Of a stretch of 64,000 bases of DNA, positions 19,559 through 29,581 are shown piece after piece. The translations under genes were made by a program, and so were the position numbers. The stretch is from CAWFKS01 sp963816435 (GTDB lineage: Bacteria > Pseudomonadota > Alphaproteobacteria > Rhizobiales > Rhizobiaceae), in contig CAWFKS010000010.1 in assembly GCA_963816435.1 (NCBI GenBank), positions 124,001 through 188,000 on the forward strand. Direction: 5' to 3'. Under the pieces are notes generated by a model. The model saw only the letters and a list, made by a program, of their open reading frames with translations, was not told the origin of the DNA and did no database searches. Position 1 is the first letter of the stretch, and every line of letters starts with the position of its first letter.

Positions 19559-22365
19559 ATGGCCAAGGTTCCCCTGAAACTGTCGGAAATGATCGACGCG
19601 GACCCGCTGCGCGCCGAGCTGACGGCGCTGACCGCGGCGAGCGACGGCGACGGCTCGTCGCCGGAGGTGCGCGCGCGCGTGCTCGACGCGTTCAGGCAGC
19701 GCCTGGCGGCCGGCCGCGCCACCGCCGAGGCGATGCTGATGGAGGACGGGTCCGGCACCGCCTGCGCGGCCCGGCTGTCGCACCTGATGGACGAGCTGAT
19801 CGCGGTGCTGTTCGACTTCGCGGTGACGCATGTCTACCGCTCCAAGAACCCGTCTGCGGCCGAGCGCATGGCGATCGTCGCCGTCGGCGGCTACGGCCGC
19901 GGCACGCTGGCGCCGGGCTCCGACATCGATCTCCTGTTCCTGCTCCCCTACAAGCAGACGCCTTGGGGCGAGCAGATCGTCGAATACATGCTCTACATGC
20001 TGTGGGACCTCGGCCTGAAGGTCGGCCACGCCACCCGCAACATCGACGAGTGCATCCGCCTGTCGGGCGGCGACATCACCATCCGCACCTCGATCCTGGA
20101 AGCCCGCTTCATGTGGGGCGACAAGGCGCTGTGCGACGAGCTGATGGCGCGCTTCGACGCCGAGGTTCTGGCCGACACGGCGGCCGAATACGTGCAGGCC
20201 AAGCTCGCCGAGCGCGACGACCGCCACGCCCGCGCCGGCGAGAGCCGCTACCTGGTCGAGCCCAACGTCAAGGACGGCAAGGGCGGCCTGCGCGACCTGC
20301 ACACGCTGTTCTGGATCGGCAAATATGTCTACCGCGTGCGGCGCGGCGAGGAGCTGGTCGACAAGGGCGTGTTCACCCGCCAGGAATACCTGCAGTTCCG
20401 CAAGGCCGAGGACTTCCTGTGGGCGGTGCGCTGCCACATGCACTTCCTCACCGGCAAGGCCGAGGAGCGCCTGCATTTCGACATCCAGCGCGACATCGCC
20501 GAGCGCCTCGGCTACACCGGCCGCCCCGGGCTTTCGGCGGTCGAACGCTTCATGAAGCACTACTTCCTCACCGCCAAGTCGGTGGGCGACCTGACGCGCA
20601 TATTGTGCGCGGCACTCGAGGAAGAGCAGGCCAAGCAGGTTCCCGGCTTCAACCGCATCTTCCGCACCTTCTCGCGGCGGCGCAGCAAGCTCGCCGGCAC
20701 GTCCGACTTCGTGCTCGACAACCACCGCATCAACATCGCCGACGACCAGGTGTTCGAGCGCGACCCCGTCAACATCCTGCAGGCTGTTCTGGTTCGCCGA
20801 CCGGCACGGGCTGGAATTCCACCCCGACGCGCTGAAGCTGGTGACGCGCTCGCTGAAGCTGATCGACCGCACGCTGCGCCGCGACGCCGAGGCCAACCGG
20901 CTGTTCATGGACGTGCTGACGTCGCCGCGAAATCCCGAACTCAACATGCGCCGCATGAACGAGGCGGGCGTGCTCGGCAAGCTCATCCCCGACTTCGACA
21001 AGATCGTCGCGATGATGCAGTTCAACATGTATCACCACTACACGGTCGACGAGCACCTGATCCGCTGCATCGGCGTACTGTCGGAGATCGAGCAGGGCCG
21101 CTGCGAGAAGCTGCATCCGCTGGCGCACTCGCTGATGCCGGGCCTGAAGCATCGCCGCGCCGTGCTCTACGCGGCGGTTCTGTTCCACGACATCGCCAAG
21201 GGGCGTCCCGAGGACCATTCCGAGGCCGGCGCCCGCATCGCCCGGCGGCTCGCCCCGCACATGGGGTTCTCGCCGGAGGATACCGACACCGTCGCCTGGC
21301 TGGTCGAGCAGCACCTGACCATGTCGATGACGGCGCAGACGCGCGACCTCAACGACCGCAAGACGATCGAGGACTTCGCCAACGTCGTGCAGTCGGTCGA
21401 GCGCATGAAGCTGCTTCTGGTGCTGACCGTCTGCGACATACGCGGGGTGGGGCCCGGGGTCTGGAACGGCTGGAAGGGCCAGCTCCTGCGCAATCTCTAC
21501 TACGAGACCGAACTGCTCCTGACCGGCGGCTTTTCCGAGGTCACGCGCGCCCGCCGCGCCGAGGAGGCGCGCAAGCGAGCTGGAGGAGGCGCTGTCGGAC
21601 TGGAGCGAGCGCGACCGCAAGCGCTATCTGAAGCTGCACTACGACAACTACATGCTGGCCACCGATCTCGACGACCAGGTGCGCCACGCCGCCTTCATCC
21701 GCGACGCCGACGAGGGCCGCAAGTCGCTGGCCACGACGGCGCGCGCGCTGGAATTCGAGGCGGTGACCGAGATCACCGTCTTGGCGCCGGACCACCCGCG
21801 GCTGCTTTCGGTGATCGCCGGGGCATGCGCGGCGGCCGGCGGCAACATCGTCGACGCCCAGATCTTCACGACCAGCGACGGCAGGGCGCTCGACATCATC
21901 CTGATCAACCGCGAGTTCGACCTCGACGAGGACGAACAGCGCCGGGCCGCCCGCGTCGGGCGGCTGATCGAGGACGTGCTGTCGGGCAAGAGGTGGCTGC
22001 CGGAGATGATCGAGAGCCGGGCCAAGCCGAAGCGCGGCACCAAGGTCTTCCGCATCGCGCCGGTGGCGGCCGTGCGCAACTCGCTGTCCAACCGCTTCTC
22101 GGTCGTCGAGGTCGAGGGGCTCGACCGGCCGGGCTTGCTGTCGGAGATCACCGGGGCGCTGTCGGACCTGTCGCTCGACATCGCCTCGGCCCACATCACC
22201 ACCTTCGGCGAGAAGGTGATCGACACGTTCTACGTAACCGATCTGACCGGCCACAAGGTGGAGAGCCAGACGCGCATGGACGCTATCCGCGAGCGCCTGG
22301 TCGCCATTCTCGACGGCGAGGGGCAGCCCCGCGCCACGGCGCGCCGCAAGGCGGCGGCCGAATGA
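19559..22365 (+). CDS. glnD: Bifunctional [protein-PII] uridylyltransferase/uridylyl-removing enzyme GlnD (two frameshifts)
   Basis: Nitrogen sensor that modifies PII proteins. Domains in order: nucleotidyltransferase with GGYGRGTLAPGSDIDLLFL (about 110), the helical GlnE/D linker, an HD domain with LFHDIAKGRPEDHSE (about 540), and two C-terminal ACT domains (VTEITVLAPDHPRLLSVIAG and FSVVEVEGLDRPGLLSEITG). Two single extra bases break the frame, at GG 20782-20783 and near 21571-21578. With both removed the protein is 934 residues, normal for rhizobial GlnD. An essential-type regulator is unlikely to be decayed, so sequence error is the better reading. murJ follows after 34 bp. Confidence 0.93.
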
Positions 22366-22399
22366 GCCCGGCGGCGCCGCGCGGCGGAGACACCCAGCG

Positions 22400-23956
22400 A
22401 TGAGCCTGGTCCAGAAATTCGCCACCGTCGGCTCGGCGACGCTGATGAGCCGGCTGCTCGGTTTCGCGCGCGAGACGCTGATGGCGGCGGCGCTGGGCGC
22501 CGGCCCGGTGGCCGACGCGTTCTACGCCGCCTTCCGGTTTCCGAACCTGTTTCGCCGGCTGTTCGCCGAGGGCGCGTTCAACGCCGCCTTCGTGCCGCTG
22601 TTTTCCCGCGAGATCGAGGCCGGCGGGATCGAGGGCGCCAGGAAGTTCTCCGAGGAGGTGCTCGGCGTCCTGTTCTCGGTGCTCCTGGGGCTGACCATCC
22701 TCATGGAGCTCGCGATGCCGCTCATCGTGCGCTTCATCATCGCCCCCGGCTTCGACGATCCCGACAAGTTCCGCATCACCGTGGTGATGTCGGTGATCAT
22801 GTTCCCCTACCTGATGTGCATGTCGCTGATGGCGATGATGAGCGGCATCCTCAACTCGCTGCACCGCTATTTCGTGGCGGCCGCGGCACCGGTGCTGCTC
22901 AATGTCGTGCTGGTCGGCGTGCTGGCGTGGAACGTGATCAGCGGGCGCGGCGGCATCCAGACCGGCTACGCGCTGTCCTGGGGCGTGCTGGTGGCCGGCG
23001 TGCTGCAGCTGGCGCTGGTGGTCTTCGCCGTCCGCCACGCCGGCATCGCAATACGCTTCCGCCGCCCGCGCATGACGCCCAACGTCAAGCGGCTGCTGTG
23101 GCTGGCGCTGCCGGCGGCGGCGACCGGCGGCATCACGCAGATCAACCTGGTGATCGGCCAGATGATCGCCTCGACCAAGCCGGGCGCCATCTCGATCCTG
23201 CAATATGCCGACCGCGTCTACCAGCTGCCGCTCGGCGTCGTCGGCATCGCCGTCGGCGTGGTGCTCTTGCCCGAGCTGTCACGGGCGCTGAAGTCCGGCC
23301 ACCAGAACGAGGCCGCGAATTTGCAGAACCGCTCGGTCGAGTTCGCGCTGTTCCTGACGCTGCCGGCGGCGGCCGCGCTGCTTGTGATGTCGGAGGAGAT
23401 CGTGCGCGTGCTCTACGAGCGCGGCGCCTTCGAGGTGACAACGACGCAGTCGGTGTCGGCCGCACTTGCCGTGTTCGGCCTCGGCCTGCCGGCCTTCGTG
23501 CTGATCAAGGCATTCACGCCGGGCTTCTTCGCGCGCGAGGACACGAAGACGCCGATGCGTTTCGCCGCGGTCTCGGTGGCCGTCAACGTGACGCTGGCGC
23601 TGACATTGTTCCCGGTGATCGCGGAAGCCGGCATCGCCGCGGCCGAGACGACGGCCGGCTGGGTGAACGCATCGCTGCTGTTCGCCACGCTGGTGTGGCG
23701 AGGCCACTGGAAGCTCGACCGCCCCCTGATGACCCGCATCCCGCGGCTGGTGGTGGCCGCCGCGATCATGGCCGTCGGCATCCACTACGCCGCGGCATGG
23801 ATGGGCGACTGGTTCGCGCCGAGCGCGCCGCTGACCGTCCAGCTCGCGGCCCTCGCCGCGCTCGTGTTCGGCGCCATGGTCGTCTATTTCGCAATCGCCT
23901 TCGCCATCGGCGGCGCCAGCCTCGGCATGATCCGGCGCAACATCAACCGCGGCTGA
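22400..23956 (+). CDS. murJ: Lipid II flippase MurJ (MviN)
   Basis: 518-residue inner-membrane protein with about 14 hydrophobic segments, needed to flip the peptidoglycan precursor lipid II. The start region is characteristic: SATLMSRLLGFARETLMAA followed by ADAFYAAFRFPNLFRRLFAE. The basic residues of the first helices and the FRFPN segment fit the family. It has a GGAGA ribosome site and lies 34 bp after glnD, an order usual in Hyphomicrobiales. The frame is intact. Confidence 0.96.
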   Translation: MSLVQKFATVGSATLMSRLLGFARETLMAAALGAGPVADAFYAAFRFPNLFRRLFAEGAFNAAFVPLFSREIEAGGIEGARKFSEEVLGVLFSVLLGLTILMELAMPLIVRFIIAPGFDDPDKFRITVVMSVIMFPYLMCMSLMAMMSGILNSLHRYFVAAAAPVLLNVVLVGVLAWNVISGRGGIQTGYALSWGVLVAGVLQLALVVFAVRHAGIAIRFRRPRMTPNVKRLLWLALPAAATGGITQINLVIGQMIASTKPGAISILQYADRVYQLPLGVVGIAVGVVLLPELSRALKSGHQNEAANLQNRSVEFALFLTLPAAAALLVMSEEIVRVLYERGAFEVTTTQSVSAALAVFGLGLPAFVLIKAFTPGFFAREDTKTPMRFAAVSVAVNVTLALTLFPVIAEAGIAAAETTAGWVNASLLFATLVWRGHWKLDRPLMTRIPRLVVAAAIMAVGIHYAAAWMGDWFAPSAPLTVQLAALAALVFGAMVVYFAIAFAIGGASLGMIRRNINRG

Positions 23957-23993
23957 GAAGCCCGGAGGCGGCCCGGCGATCGCGGCGCAGGCG

Positions 23994-25151
23994 TCAGCCT
24001 TGCGACGGCTGCTCGACCCCTCCGACCCAAACGCGGGTGACGTTCAGGCCATCGTCGAGATGCACGAGGTCGGCGGCGAGCCCCGGCGCGACGACGCCGC
24101 GTTGCGCTTCGACACCAAGCGCCGTCGCCGGATAGAGCGAGGCCATGCGCAGCGCCTCCTCCACGGTCAGCCCGAGTTCGGCGACGCCGAAGCGCACCGC
24201 GCCCGCCATCGTCAGGTCGGAACCGGCAAGCGTGCCATCCGGGAAGCTCAGCCTGCCGCCCCGCCGCAGCACCTCGCGGCCGTTGAGCGGAAAGCTGTCA
24301 CCTGCCGCGCCGACCAGCGCCATCGCGTCGCTGACGAAATAGAGCCGGCCCGGCTCGCGCTTCGCCCTCAGCGCGATGCGCAGCGCCGCGGGATCGGCGT
24401 GAAAACCGTCGGCGATGATGCCGCACCAGACGTCGCCGGCCTCGAGCAGCGCGCCGACCATGCCGGGCGACCGATGGCCGAGCTGGCTCATCGCGTTGAA
24501 CAGATGCGTGCCGCTCCGCGCACCCGCGGCGATCGCGGCCCGCGCCCTCGCGTAGTCGGCGTCGCTGTGACCGAGGCTGACGACGACGCCTTCGGCGGCC
24601 AGGCGTCCGACCAGCTCGGGAGGCGCCATTTCCGGCGCCAGCGTGACCATCAGCACGCCGACCGAGCGGCGCGCCTCGACCAGCCGCTCGACGTCGCGCG
24701 CCGAAAGCGGGCGCATCAGCTCGGCGAGGTGCGCGCCCTTGCGGGCTGGCGCCAGATGCGGCCCCTCCAGATGCAGACCGAGCACGCCCGGCACCTCTCC
24801 GACCGCGGCCGCGGCGGCCGCGATCGCCCGGTCGAGCACCTCGTCGGTGTCGGTGATCAGGGTCGGCAGAAGCGCCGTCGTGCCGACGCGCCGGTGGGCG
24901 GCGACGATGGTGGCGATGCCTTCGAGCGTCGGGTCGTTGTTGAGAAGAATGCCGCCGCCGCCGTTCACCTGCGCGTCGATGAAACCGGCCGAAAGCAGGC
25001 CGCCCGGCAGCGAGACGCGTTCGGCATCGGCCGGTACGGCATCCTCGGCGACGAGGCCCTGTATCGTGCCGTCCGCGACGAGAACGGCCTTGCCCTGCAG
25101 GATGCGGGAGCCGTCGAAGACATCGGCGCCGGCAAGTGCGGTAACCGCCAT
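23994..25151 (-). CDS. nagA: N-acetylglucosamine-6-phosphate deacetylase
   Basis: 385-residue amidohydrolase converting GlcNAc-6-phosphate to glucosamine-6-phosphate and acetate. Seen motifs: GFIDAQVNGGGGI (about 53), HLEGPHLAPARKGAH (about 124) with the metal-binding Glu, GHSDADYA (about 197), THLFNAMSQLGHR (about 217) and FVSDAMALVGA (about 273) with the catalytic Asp. The start at 25151 overlaps the stop of the SIS gene by one base (TGATG), so the pair is one operon for amino-sugar use. Confidence 0.95.
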   Translation of the reverse strand: MAVTALAGADVFDGSRILQGKAVLVADGTIQGLVAEDAVPADAERVSLPGGLLSAGFIDAQVNGGGGILLNNDPTLEGIATIVAAHRRVGTTALLPTLITDTDEVLDRAIAAAAAAVGEVPGVLGLHLEGPHLAPARKGAHLAELMRPLSARDVERLVEARRSVGVLMVTLAPEMAPPELVGRLAAEGVVVSLGHSDADYARARAAIAAGARSGTHLFNAMSQLGHRSPGMVGALLEAGDVWCGIIADGFHADPAALRIALRAKREPGRLYFVSDAMALVGAAGDSFPLNGREVLRRGGRLSFPDGTLAGSDLTMAGAVRFGVAELGLTVEEALRMASLYPATALGVEAQRGVVAPGLAADLVHLDDGLNVTRVWVGGVEQPSQG

Positions 25152-26197
25152 CAGATCGTCTCCGTCACCTTGGCGAGATTGGCCGGATGGTCCGGGTCCA
25201 GCCCGCGCAGGCGCGACAGCGCCTCGACGAAGCGGTAGAACGAGGCGATCATCGAGATCGGGTCGAGAAGCGTATGGCCGCTCGCCGCCGCCGGAAGCCG
25301 GCTTCCCGGAAAGTCCTGTCCGCCGCGCTCTCCCGGCACGACGGAATAGAGCATCGCGCCTGCCGCCACGAGCCGTTCGGCCGTCTGCCTGTTCGCCGCA
25401 AGCGCGGCATCGAGCGGGGCAAACAGCATGACCGGGAAGCGCGGCTCGACCAGCCGCAGCGGCCCGTGCATGACCTCGGCGCTGGAAAAGGCCTCGGCAT
25501 GAAGGGCCGCCGTTTCCTTGAGCTTCAGCGCCGCCTCCTCGGCGACCGGAAAGGCCGGCCCGCGGCCGAGCGTATAGAGCGAGGCGGCGTCGGCAAGCGG
25601 CGCCTCGGCGCCGCTCCAGTCGAGATCGAGCGCGGCATCGAGCACGGCCGGCAGGTCGCGCACAGCGGACTGCAGGTGCCGGTCGCCCGACCATGCGGCG
25701 ACCAGCGCGGCGAGCGCGGAGACCGAGGCGATGAAGCTCTTGGTGGCGGCGACGCTGGTTTCGGCGCCGGCATGGAGCGGCAGGACGTGGTCGGCGCCGG
25801 CGGCGACGGGCGAGCCGTCGGCGTTGACCAGCGCCAGCGTGCGCGCCCCGGCGCGGCGCGCGGCCGCCTGCAGTTCGACGAGATCGGGGCTGCGGCCGGA
25901 CTGCGAGATGGTGACCATCAGCGCCCCTTCCAGCCTGAGCGGCGCGCGATAGACGGACGCCACGGACGGCCCGATCGAGGCGACGGGGACGCCGGTGACG
26001 ATCTCCAGCAGGTATTTGAAGAAGCCGGCCGCCTTGTCGGAGGAGCCGCGCGCCGCCGTCACCACCACGGCGGGCGGGTTCGCGGAAAGGTCACGCGCGA
26101 GCGCTTCGATCGCAGCCAGCTCGCGGTCGAGCAGCCGCGCCACCGCCTGCGGCGCCTCCGCCGTCTCGCGCGCCATCGCGGACCGGTTGCTCGGCAT
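25151..26197 (-). CDS. SIS-domain glucosamine-6-phosphate isomerase/deaminase-like protein
   Basis: 348-residue protein with two sugar-isomerase domains, related to the isomerase half of GlmS but lacking the glutaminase half. Motifs are AARGSSDKAAGFFKYLLE (first SIS), TISQSGRSPDLVELQ (phosphosugar loop) and ETSVAATKSFIASV; the second SIS holds GRGPAFPVAEEAALKLKE. Such NagB-II/AgaS-type enzymes deaminate amino-sugar phosphates, which fits the one-base overlap with nagA. The start at 26197 is preferred over a GTG ten codons upstream because GGAGAGG precedes it at the right distance. Confidence 0.88.
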   Translation of the reverse strand: MPSNRSAMARETAEAPQAVARLLDRELAAIEALARDLSANPPAVVVTAARGSSDKAAGFFKYLLEIVTGVPVASIGPSVASVYRAPLRLEGALMVTISQSGRSPDLVELQAAARRAGARTLALVNADGSPVAAGADHVLPLHAGAETSVAATKSFIASVSALAALVAAWSGDRHLQSAVRDLPAVLDAALDLDWSGAEAPLADAASLYTLGRGPAFPVAEEAALKLKETAALHAEAFSSAEVMHGPLRLVEPRFPVMLFAPLDAALAANRQTAERLVAAGAMLYSVVPGERGGQDFPGSRLPAAASGHTLLDPISMIASFYRFVEALSRLRGLDPDHPANLAKVTETI

Positions 26198-26329
26198 TGG
26201 CCTCTCCACTCTCGTCGTCCGGGACACGGCGCGCCTATGGCGCCGCCGTCGGCTCCGGCACGCTGTAGATCATCCGGGCGAGGACCGGCAAGCTCGTGCG
26301 GGCTGAAAGGCGGGAAGAGACGGGGCGGG

Positions 26330-26647
26330 TCAGGATTCCAGCAGGATGCCGGCCTTGCGCGCGGCCGCCACGAAGGCGCGGCGTGCATGCGACGGCGGCT
26401 TGCTGCCGTCGATGACGCGCAGGCAGGCCTCCATGGCCGAGAGCCGCTTCGGGCAATCCTGCTCGGGCCAGCTGCGAAGCAGCACCTCGGCGGCCGCGCG
26501 GGTGCCGGTGACGACGCGTTCACGATCGATGCGGCCGGTCTGGACGAACACCGGCGTCTTGAAGTTCCTGTGCCTGCGCTGCGCCTTGCCGTCGGCCGTC
26601 TGCCTGGCCGGCGCATGGGCCTGCTTGTCGATGCTGTCCGCAGCCAT
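26330..26647 (-). CDS. DUF982 domain-containing small protein
   Basis: 105 residues, cytoplasmic, without membrane segments. The C-terminal about 70 residues fit the rhizobial DUF982 pattern: an AAEVLLRSWPE segment, a central MEACLRVIDG, then ARRAFVAAARKAGIL at the end. Function unknown. The gene stands alone, and a GGAAC-N19-TT promoter lies just upstream, which suggests control by the general stress sigma factor. Confidence 0.75.
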   Translation of the reverse strand: MAADSIDKQAHAPARQTADGKAQRRHRNFKTPVFVQTGRIDRERVVTGTRAAAEVLLRSWPEQDCPKRLSAMEACLRVIDGSKPPSHARRAFVAAARKAGILLES

Positions 26648-26684
26648 GTCCCGTCATCCCCCGCAGGATTTCCCCGGCGCCCCC

Positions 26685-26710
26685 AACCGGCTCAGGAACC
26701 TGTTTGTTCC
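26685..26710 (-). promoter_or_regulatory. EcfG-type (general stress) promoter before the DUF982 gene
   Basis: On the minus strand GGAAC (26710-26706) is followed by 19 nt and TT (26686-26685). This matches the GGAAC-N18/19-TT form described for EcfG/RpoE2 promoters of alphaproteobacteria. The predicted start of transcription would lie about 30 nt upstream of the ATG at 26647. Assignment is by consensus only. Confidence 0.5.
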
Positions 26711-26800
26711 CGAAGATGAGCTAGCCTAGCGGAAAAACGTTAATCTCTTCATGCCCTTGGCCAAAAGGCTCTGACGCGCATGCGGCACACTATGGCCGTC

Positions 26801-27752
26801 TCAAGGCACGGCGTGGAGATATCCGGTGACCACCAGCAGCGTCAGCGCTGATCGTCACGAAGCCGATGCCGGTCGCCGCCAGCAGCACCGTGGCGCCGAC
26901 ATTGTCGAGCCCGAAGCGGCGGCACAGGATCGGGTAGATCGTGATCACCGAGACGCTGGAAAACAGGATGCCGATGGCGACCAGTTCGCGCGGAATGCCG
27001 GGAATGAGCAGCAGGAAGGCCGCGACAGCCAGCGGATGCAGCAGAAGCTTGGCGGCGACGATCCAGAAGACGTCGCCGGTGACGTCGGTGCGGCGCAGGC
27101 CGGCGATGATGCCGCCGACGACGAACAGCGCGCAGGGCGCCGAGGCCCTGGCCAGCATCTCGAGCGCCGTCGACACCGGCCCCGGCAGATGCAGGCCGGC
27201 GGAGGAGAGGACGACGCCGAGCGCGATGGCGATCATCAGCGGCATGCGGGCGAGCCTGAGCGCGGTGTCGCCGAGCATGCGCCCGAGCGACTGGCCGCTG
27301 TTGGTGCCGATCTCGGCCAGCGACAGCGCCAGCGGCAGCATGAGGACGGTCTCGACCATCATGGTCATCGGCAGGGCCGTCGCCGCCGGCGCGCCGAAGG
27401 CGAGCGTGGCGACGGGAAATCCGATGAAGCCGGTGTTGGACGCCGCCCCGCCGAGCGCCCCCATGGCGGCGCGCGACAACGGCCGGCCCGCCGCCAGCGA
27501 AAGGATCGCGAAGAGAATGCCGAATGCGACCAGCGATCCGCAGGCGTAGGCGGCGATGTAGCCGATGTCGAAGGACTGGCGCAGATCCTGATGCGTCATG
27601 GCGTTCAGGATGACCGCCGGCAGTGCGAAGTTGAGCACGAAGCCGGAAAGCCCGTCGATCTGTCCCGAATTGGCTAGGCCGCCGCGCACGGCGGCGAGGC
27701 CGAGCCCGATCAGCAGGAAGATCGGCAGCATGACGGACAGGATATTCAGCAT
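26801..27752 (-). CDS. AEC family transporter (auxin efflux carrier/malonate permease-like), 3' frameshift
   Basis: Inner-membrane carrier with about ten hydrophobic segments, starting MLNILSVMLPIFLLIGLGLA. The motif ALGGAASNTGFIGFPVATL fits the AEC family. Near 26838-26846 one extra base appears to break the last turn. Read as printed, the protein ends at 26790 with a hydrophilic tail; after removing one base it ends in TLLVVTGYLHAVP at 26801, as AEC proteins do, giving 316 residues. The start at 27752 is chosen because sequence upstream has no similarity to the family. It diverges from livK and may carry an aromatic or dicarboxylic acid. Confidence 0.83.
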
Positions 27753-27822
27753 TGCAGGCGTACGATCCGAAAGGAGGCGGGGAGGCGCGGACGGTCCGGC
27801 ACGGCGCGGCGCCGGAACGCGG

Positions 27823-27830
27823 TGTATACA
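27823..27830. promoter_or_regulatory. TGTATACA operator candidate, AEC-proximal
   Basis: Perfect 8-bp palindrome TGTATACA, 71 bp upstream of the AEC transporter start. It has the GT-AT-AC core expected for FCD-type GntR operators. Confidence 0.55.
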
Positions 27831-28219
27831 GGGCTGACCACATCTGGACAATCCAGGGCTGCCGCCGGCCTCCGTGCATACATGGTTGGCGCCGCGGCAG
27901 TTGCAGCGTTCCGAAGCGTGGCGCCTGCCGGGCGGGATCGATGTCGTGGCCATGGACGGCGCGGAAATCGGTGCGCGTAAACGCCTCGGACCGCGCATCG
28001 TCGCGCATCGTTCAGGCCCCTCGGGTTCACGCCAGCCGTTGCCCCGCATCGGGAAGGGTATCGCAAGCGCAGAGGCCGCCAAACGGCTGGCCGCTCCGTA
28101 GCCCGTCGACAGCGAAACGAGCCGCCTTGCCGGCAACGCGAGGCCCGCGCCGCCGCCGACGCTGCGTCAGGTGCGACGGCCGGCCTACGCCAAGAGAGGC
28201 ATTGATTTCCCCTTTGCCG

Positions 28220-28227
28220 TGTATACA
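28220..28227. promoter_or_regulatory. TGTATACA operator candidate, livK-proximal
   Basis: Perfect TGTATACA about 42 bp upstream of the livK start. It could overlap a -10 box, which would make bound protein a repressor of the long livK-galD operon. Confidence 0.6.
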
Positions 28228-28268
28228 CTGCGCGGCCTGAAACTCGACCGATCCAGGGAGGAATTCAC

Positions 28269-29450
28269 ATGCTTGGAAAGATCACCCTCGCGCTGGCACT
28301 TGCCACCGGCCTGACGTGGTCGTACGGCGCGTCCGCCGCCGACGGCACCGTCAAGATCGGCCTCATCATGGCCTATTCGGGCCCGTTCGCCGACACGGCG
28401 AACCAGATGCAGGCCGGCATCGACCTCTACATGAAGCAGCACGGCGACGAGATCGCCGGCAAGAAGATCGAGATCGTCAAGAAGGACACCGGCGGCCCGA
28501 ACCCGGACGTGGCCAAGCGCCTCGCCCAGGAACTCGTCGTGCGTGACGGCGTCGACATCATCGCCGGCTTCACGCTGACGCCCGAGGCGCTGGGCGCGGC
28601 CGATGTCGCCGACCAGGCCAAGAAGTTCATGGTCGTCATGAACGCCGCGACCTCCGTCATCACCGAGAAGTCGCCCTACATCGTGCGCACCTCGATGACG
28701 ATCCCGCAGCTCGAATACCCGTTCGGCAAGTGGGCGTTCGAGAAGGGCGGCATCAAGCAGGCCTACACGCTGGTTGCCGACTACGGCCCGGGCCACGATG
28801 CCGAGAAATCGTTCGCCAAGGGCTTCGAGGAAGCCGGCGGCAAGATCGTGGGCGCCGACACCAGCCCGGTCGCCAACCCCGATTTCTCCGCCTTCGTCCA
28901 GCGCATCAAGGACGCATCGCCTGAAGCCGTGTTCGTCTTCATCCCGGGCGGCTCGCAGCCGCCGGCACTCGGAAAGGCGCTGGCAGCGCGCGGCCTGACG
29001 CCTCCCGACACCAAGCTTCTGGCGCAGGGCGAGCTGACCTTCCCCGAGGCGCTGGAGAGCATGGGCGACACCGCCAAGGGCATCATCACCACGCTCAACT
29101 ACACCATGGAACGCGACGATCCGACCAACAACGAGTTCGTCAAGGCCTATCGCGACGCCAATGGCGGCCGCAGCCCCGACATCTACTCGGTCGGCGGCTA
29201 TGACGGCATGCACCTCATCTACGAGGCGCTGAAGAAGACCAACGGCGACACCAGCGGCGATGCGCTGGTCGATGCCGCCAAGGGCATGTCGTGGGAGAGC
29301 CCGCGTGGCCCGATGTCGATCGACCCCGAGACCCGGGACGTCATCCAGAACGTCTACATCCGCGAGGTGAAGGACGTGGACGGCAAGCTGCAGAACGTCG
29401 TCATCGACACCATCCCCGACGTCAAGGATCCGCTGCACGGGTCCAACTGA
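28269..29450 (+). CDS. ABC transporter periplasmic binding protein, branched-chain amino acid type
   Basis: 393 residues with a signal peptide cleaved after about residue 24 (GASAADG). The mature protein starts TVKIGLIMAYSGPFADTANQ, typical of LivK-type family 4 binding proteins, and ends with YIREVKDVDGKLQNVVID. Since the permease and ATPase genes are followed directly by aromatic-ring genes, the ligand is more likely an aromatic acid than an amino acid, as known for other LivK-like proteins. A hairpin follows the gene, which would keep its mRNA more abundant than that of the permeases. Confidence 0.9.
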   Translation: MLGKITLALALATGLTWSYGASAADGTVKIGLIMAYSGPFADTANQMQAGIDLYMKQHGDEIAGKKIEIVKKDTGGPNPDVAKRLAQELVVRDGVDIIAGFTLTPEALGAADVADQAKKFMVVMNAATSVITEKSPYIVRTSMTIPQLEYPFGKWAFEKGGIKQAYTLVADYGPGHDAEKSFAKGFEEAGGKIVGADTSPVANPDFSAFVQRIKDASPEAVFVFIPGGSQPPALGKALAARGLTPPDTKLLAQGELTFPEALESMGDTAKGIITTLNYTMERDDPTNNEFVKAYRDANGGRSPDIYSVGGYDGMHLIYEALKKTNGDTSGDALVDAAKGMSWESPRGPMSIDPETRDVIQNVYIREVKDVDGKLQNVVIDTIPDVKDPLHGSN

Positions 29451-29469
29451 GACATCGGGTCTCCTGAAG

Positions 29470-29506
29470 CGGGACGGTCGCGAGCCAGCGGCCGTCCCGT
29501 CGTTTT
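29470..29506 (+). terminator. Hairpin with short T-run after the binding-protein gene
   Basis: CGGGACGG (29470-29477) pairs with CCGTCCCG (29492-29499) and is followed by TCGTTTT. It lies inside the livK-livH gap of 131 bp and probably acts as a partial terminator setting the binding-protein to permease ratio. Confidence 0.6.
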
Positions 29507-29581
29507 CCCCGTCGGGGACGCACGCAAATCCGGGCCTGTCCGCGCATCGCGGCAGCCCGCAAGCGCAGGCTGGTTTCGCAC

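Larger units (their letters stand above)
27753..28268. promoter_or_regulatory. 516-bp divergent control region between the AEC transporter and livK
   Basis: No convincing gene is seen here; short ORFs lack homology or ribosome sites. It contains two perfect TGTATACA palindromes (27823-27830 and 28220-28227) and a degenerate TGCATACA (27875-27882). The last perfect site lies about 42 bp before the livK start. The sites probably bind the GntR regulator encoded at 36506-37243. A GGGAGG ribosome site for livK sits at the right end. Confidence 0.6.

Noticed and set aside
17333..21028. Open reading frame of over 1200 codons on the minus strand
   Set aside because: It is antisense to the GGDEF-EAL gene and glnD, has no recognisable domain, and shows the composition of a shadow frame in GC-rich DNA.
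27874..28101. Short ORFs in the AEC-livK gap
   Set aside because: No ribosome site, no homology in either strand, and the area is rich in operator-like sites; treated as non-coding.
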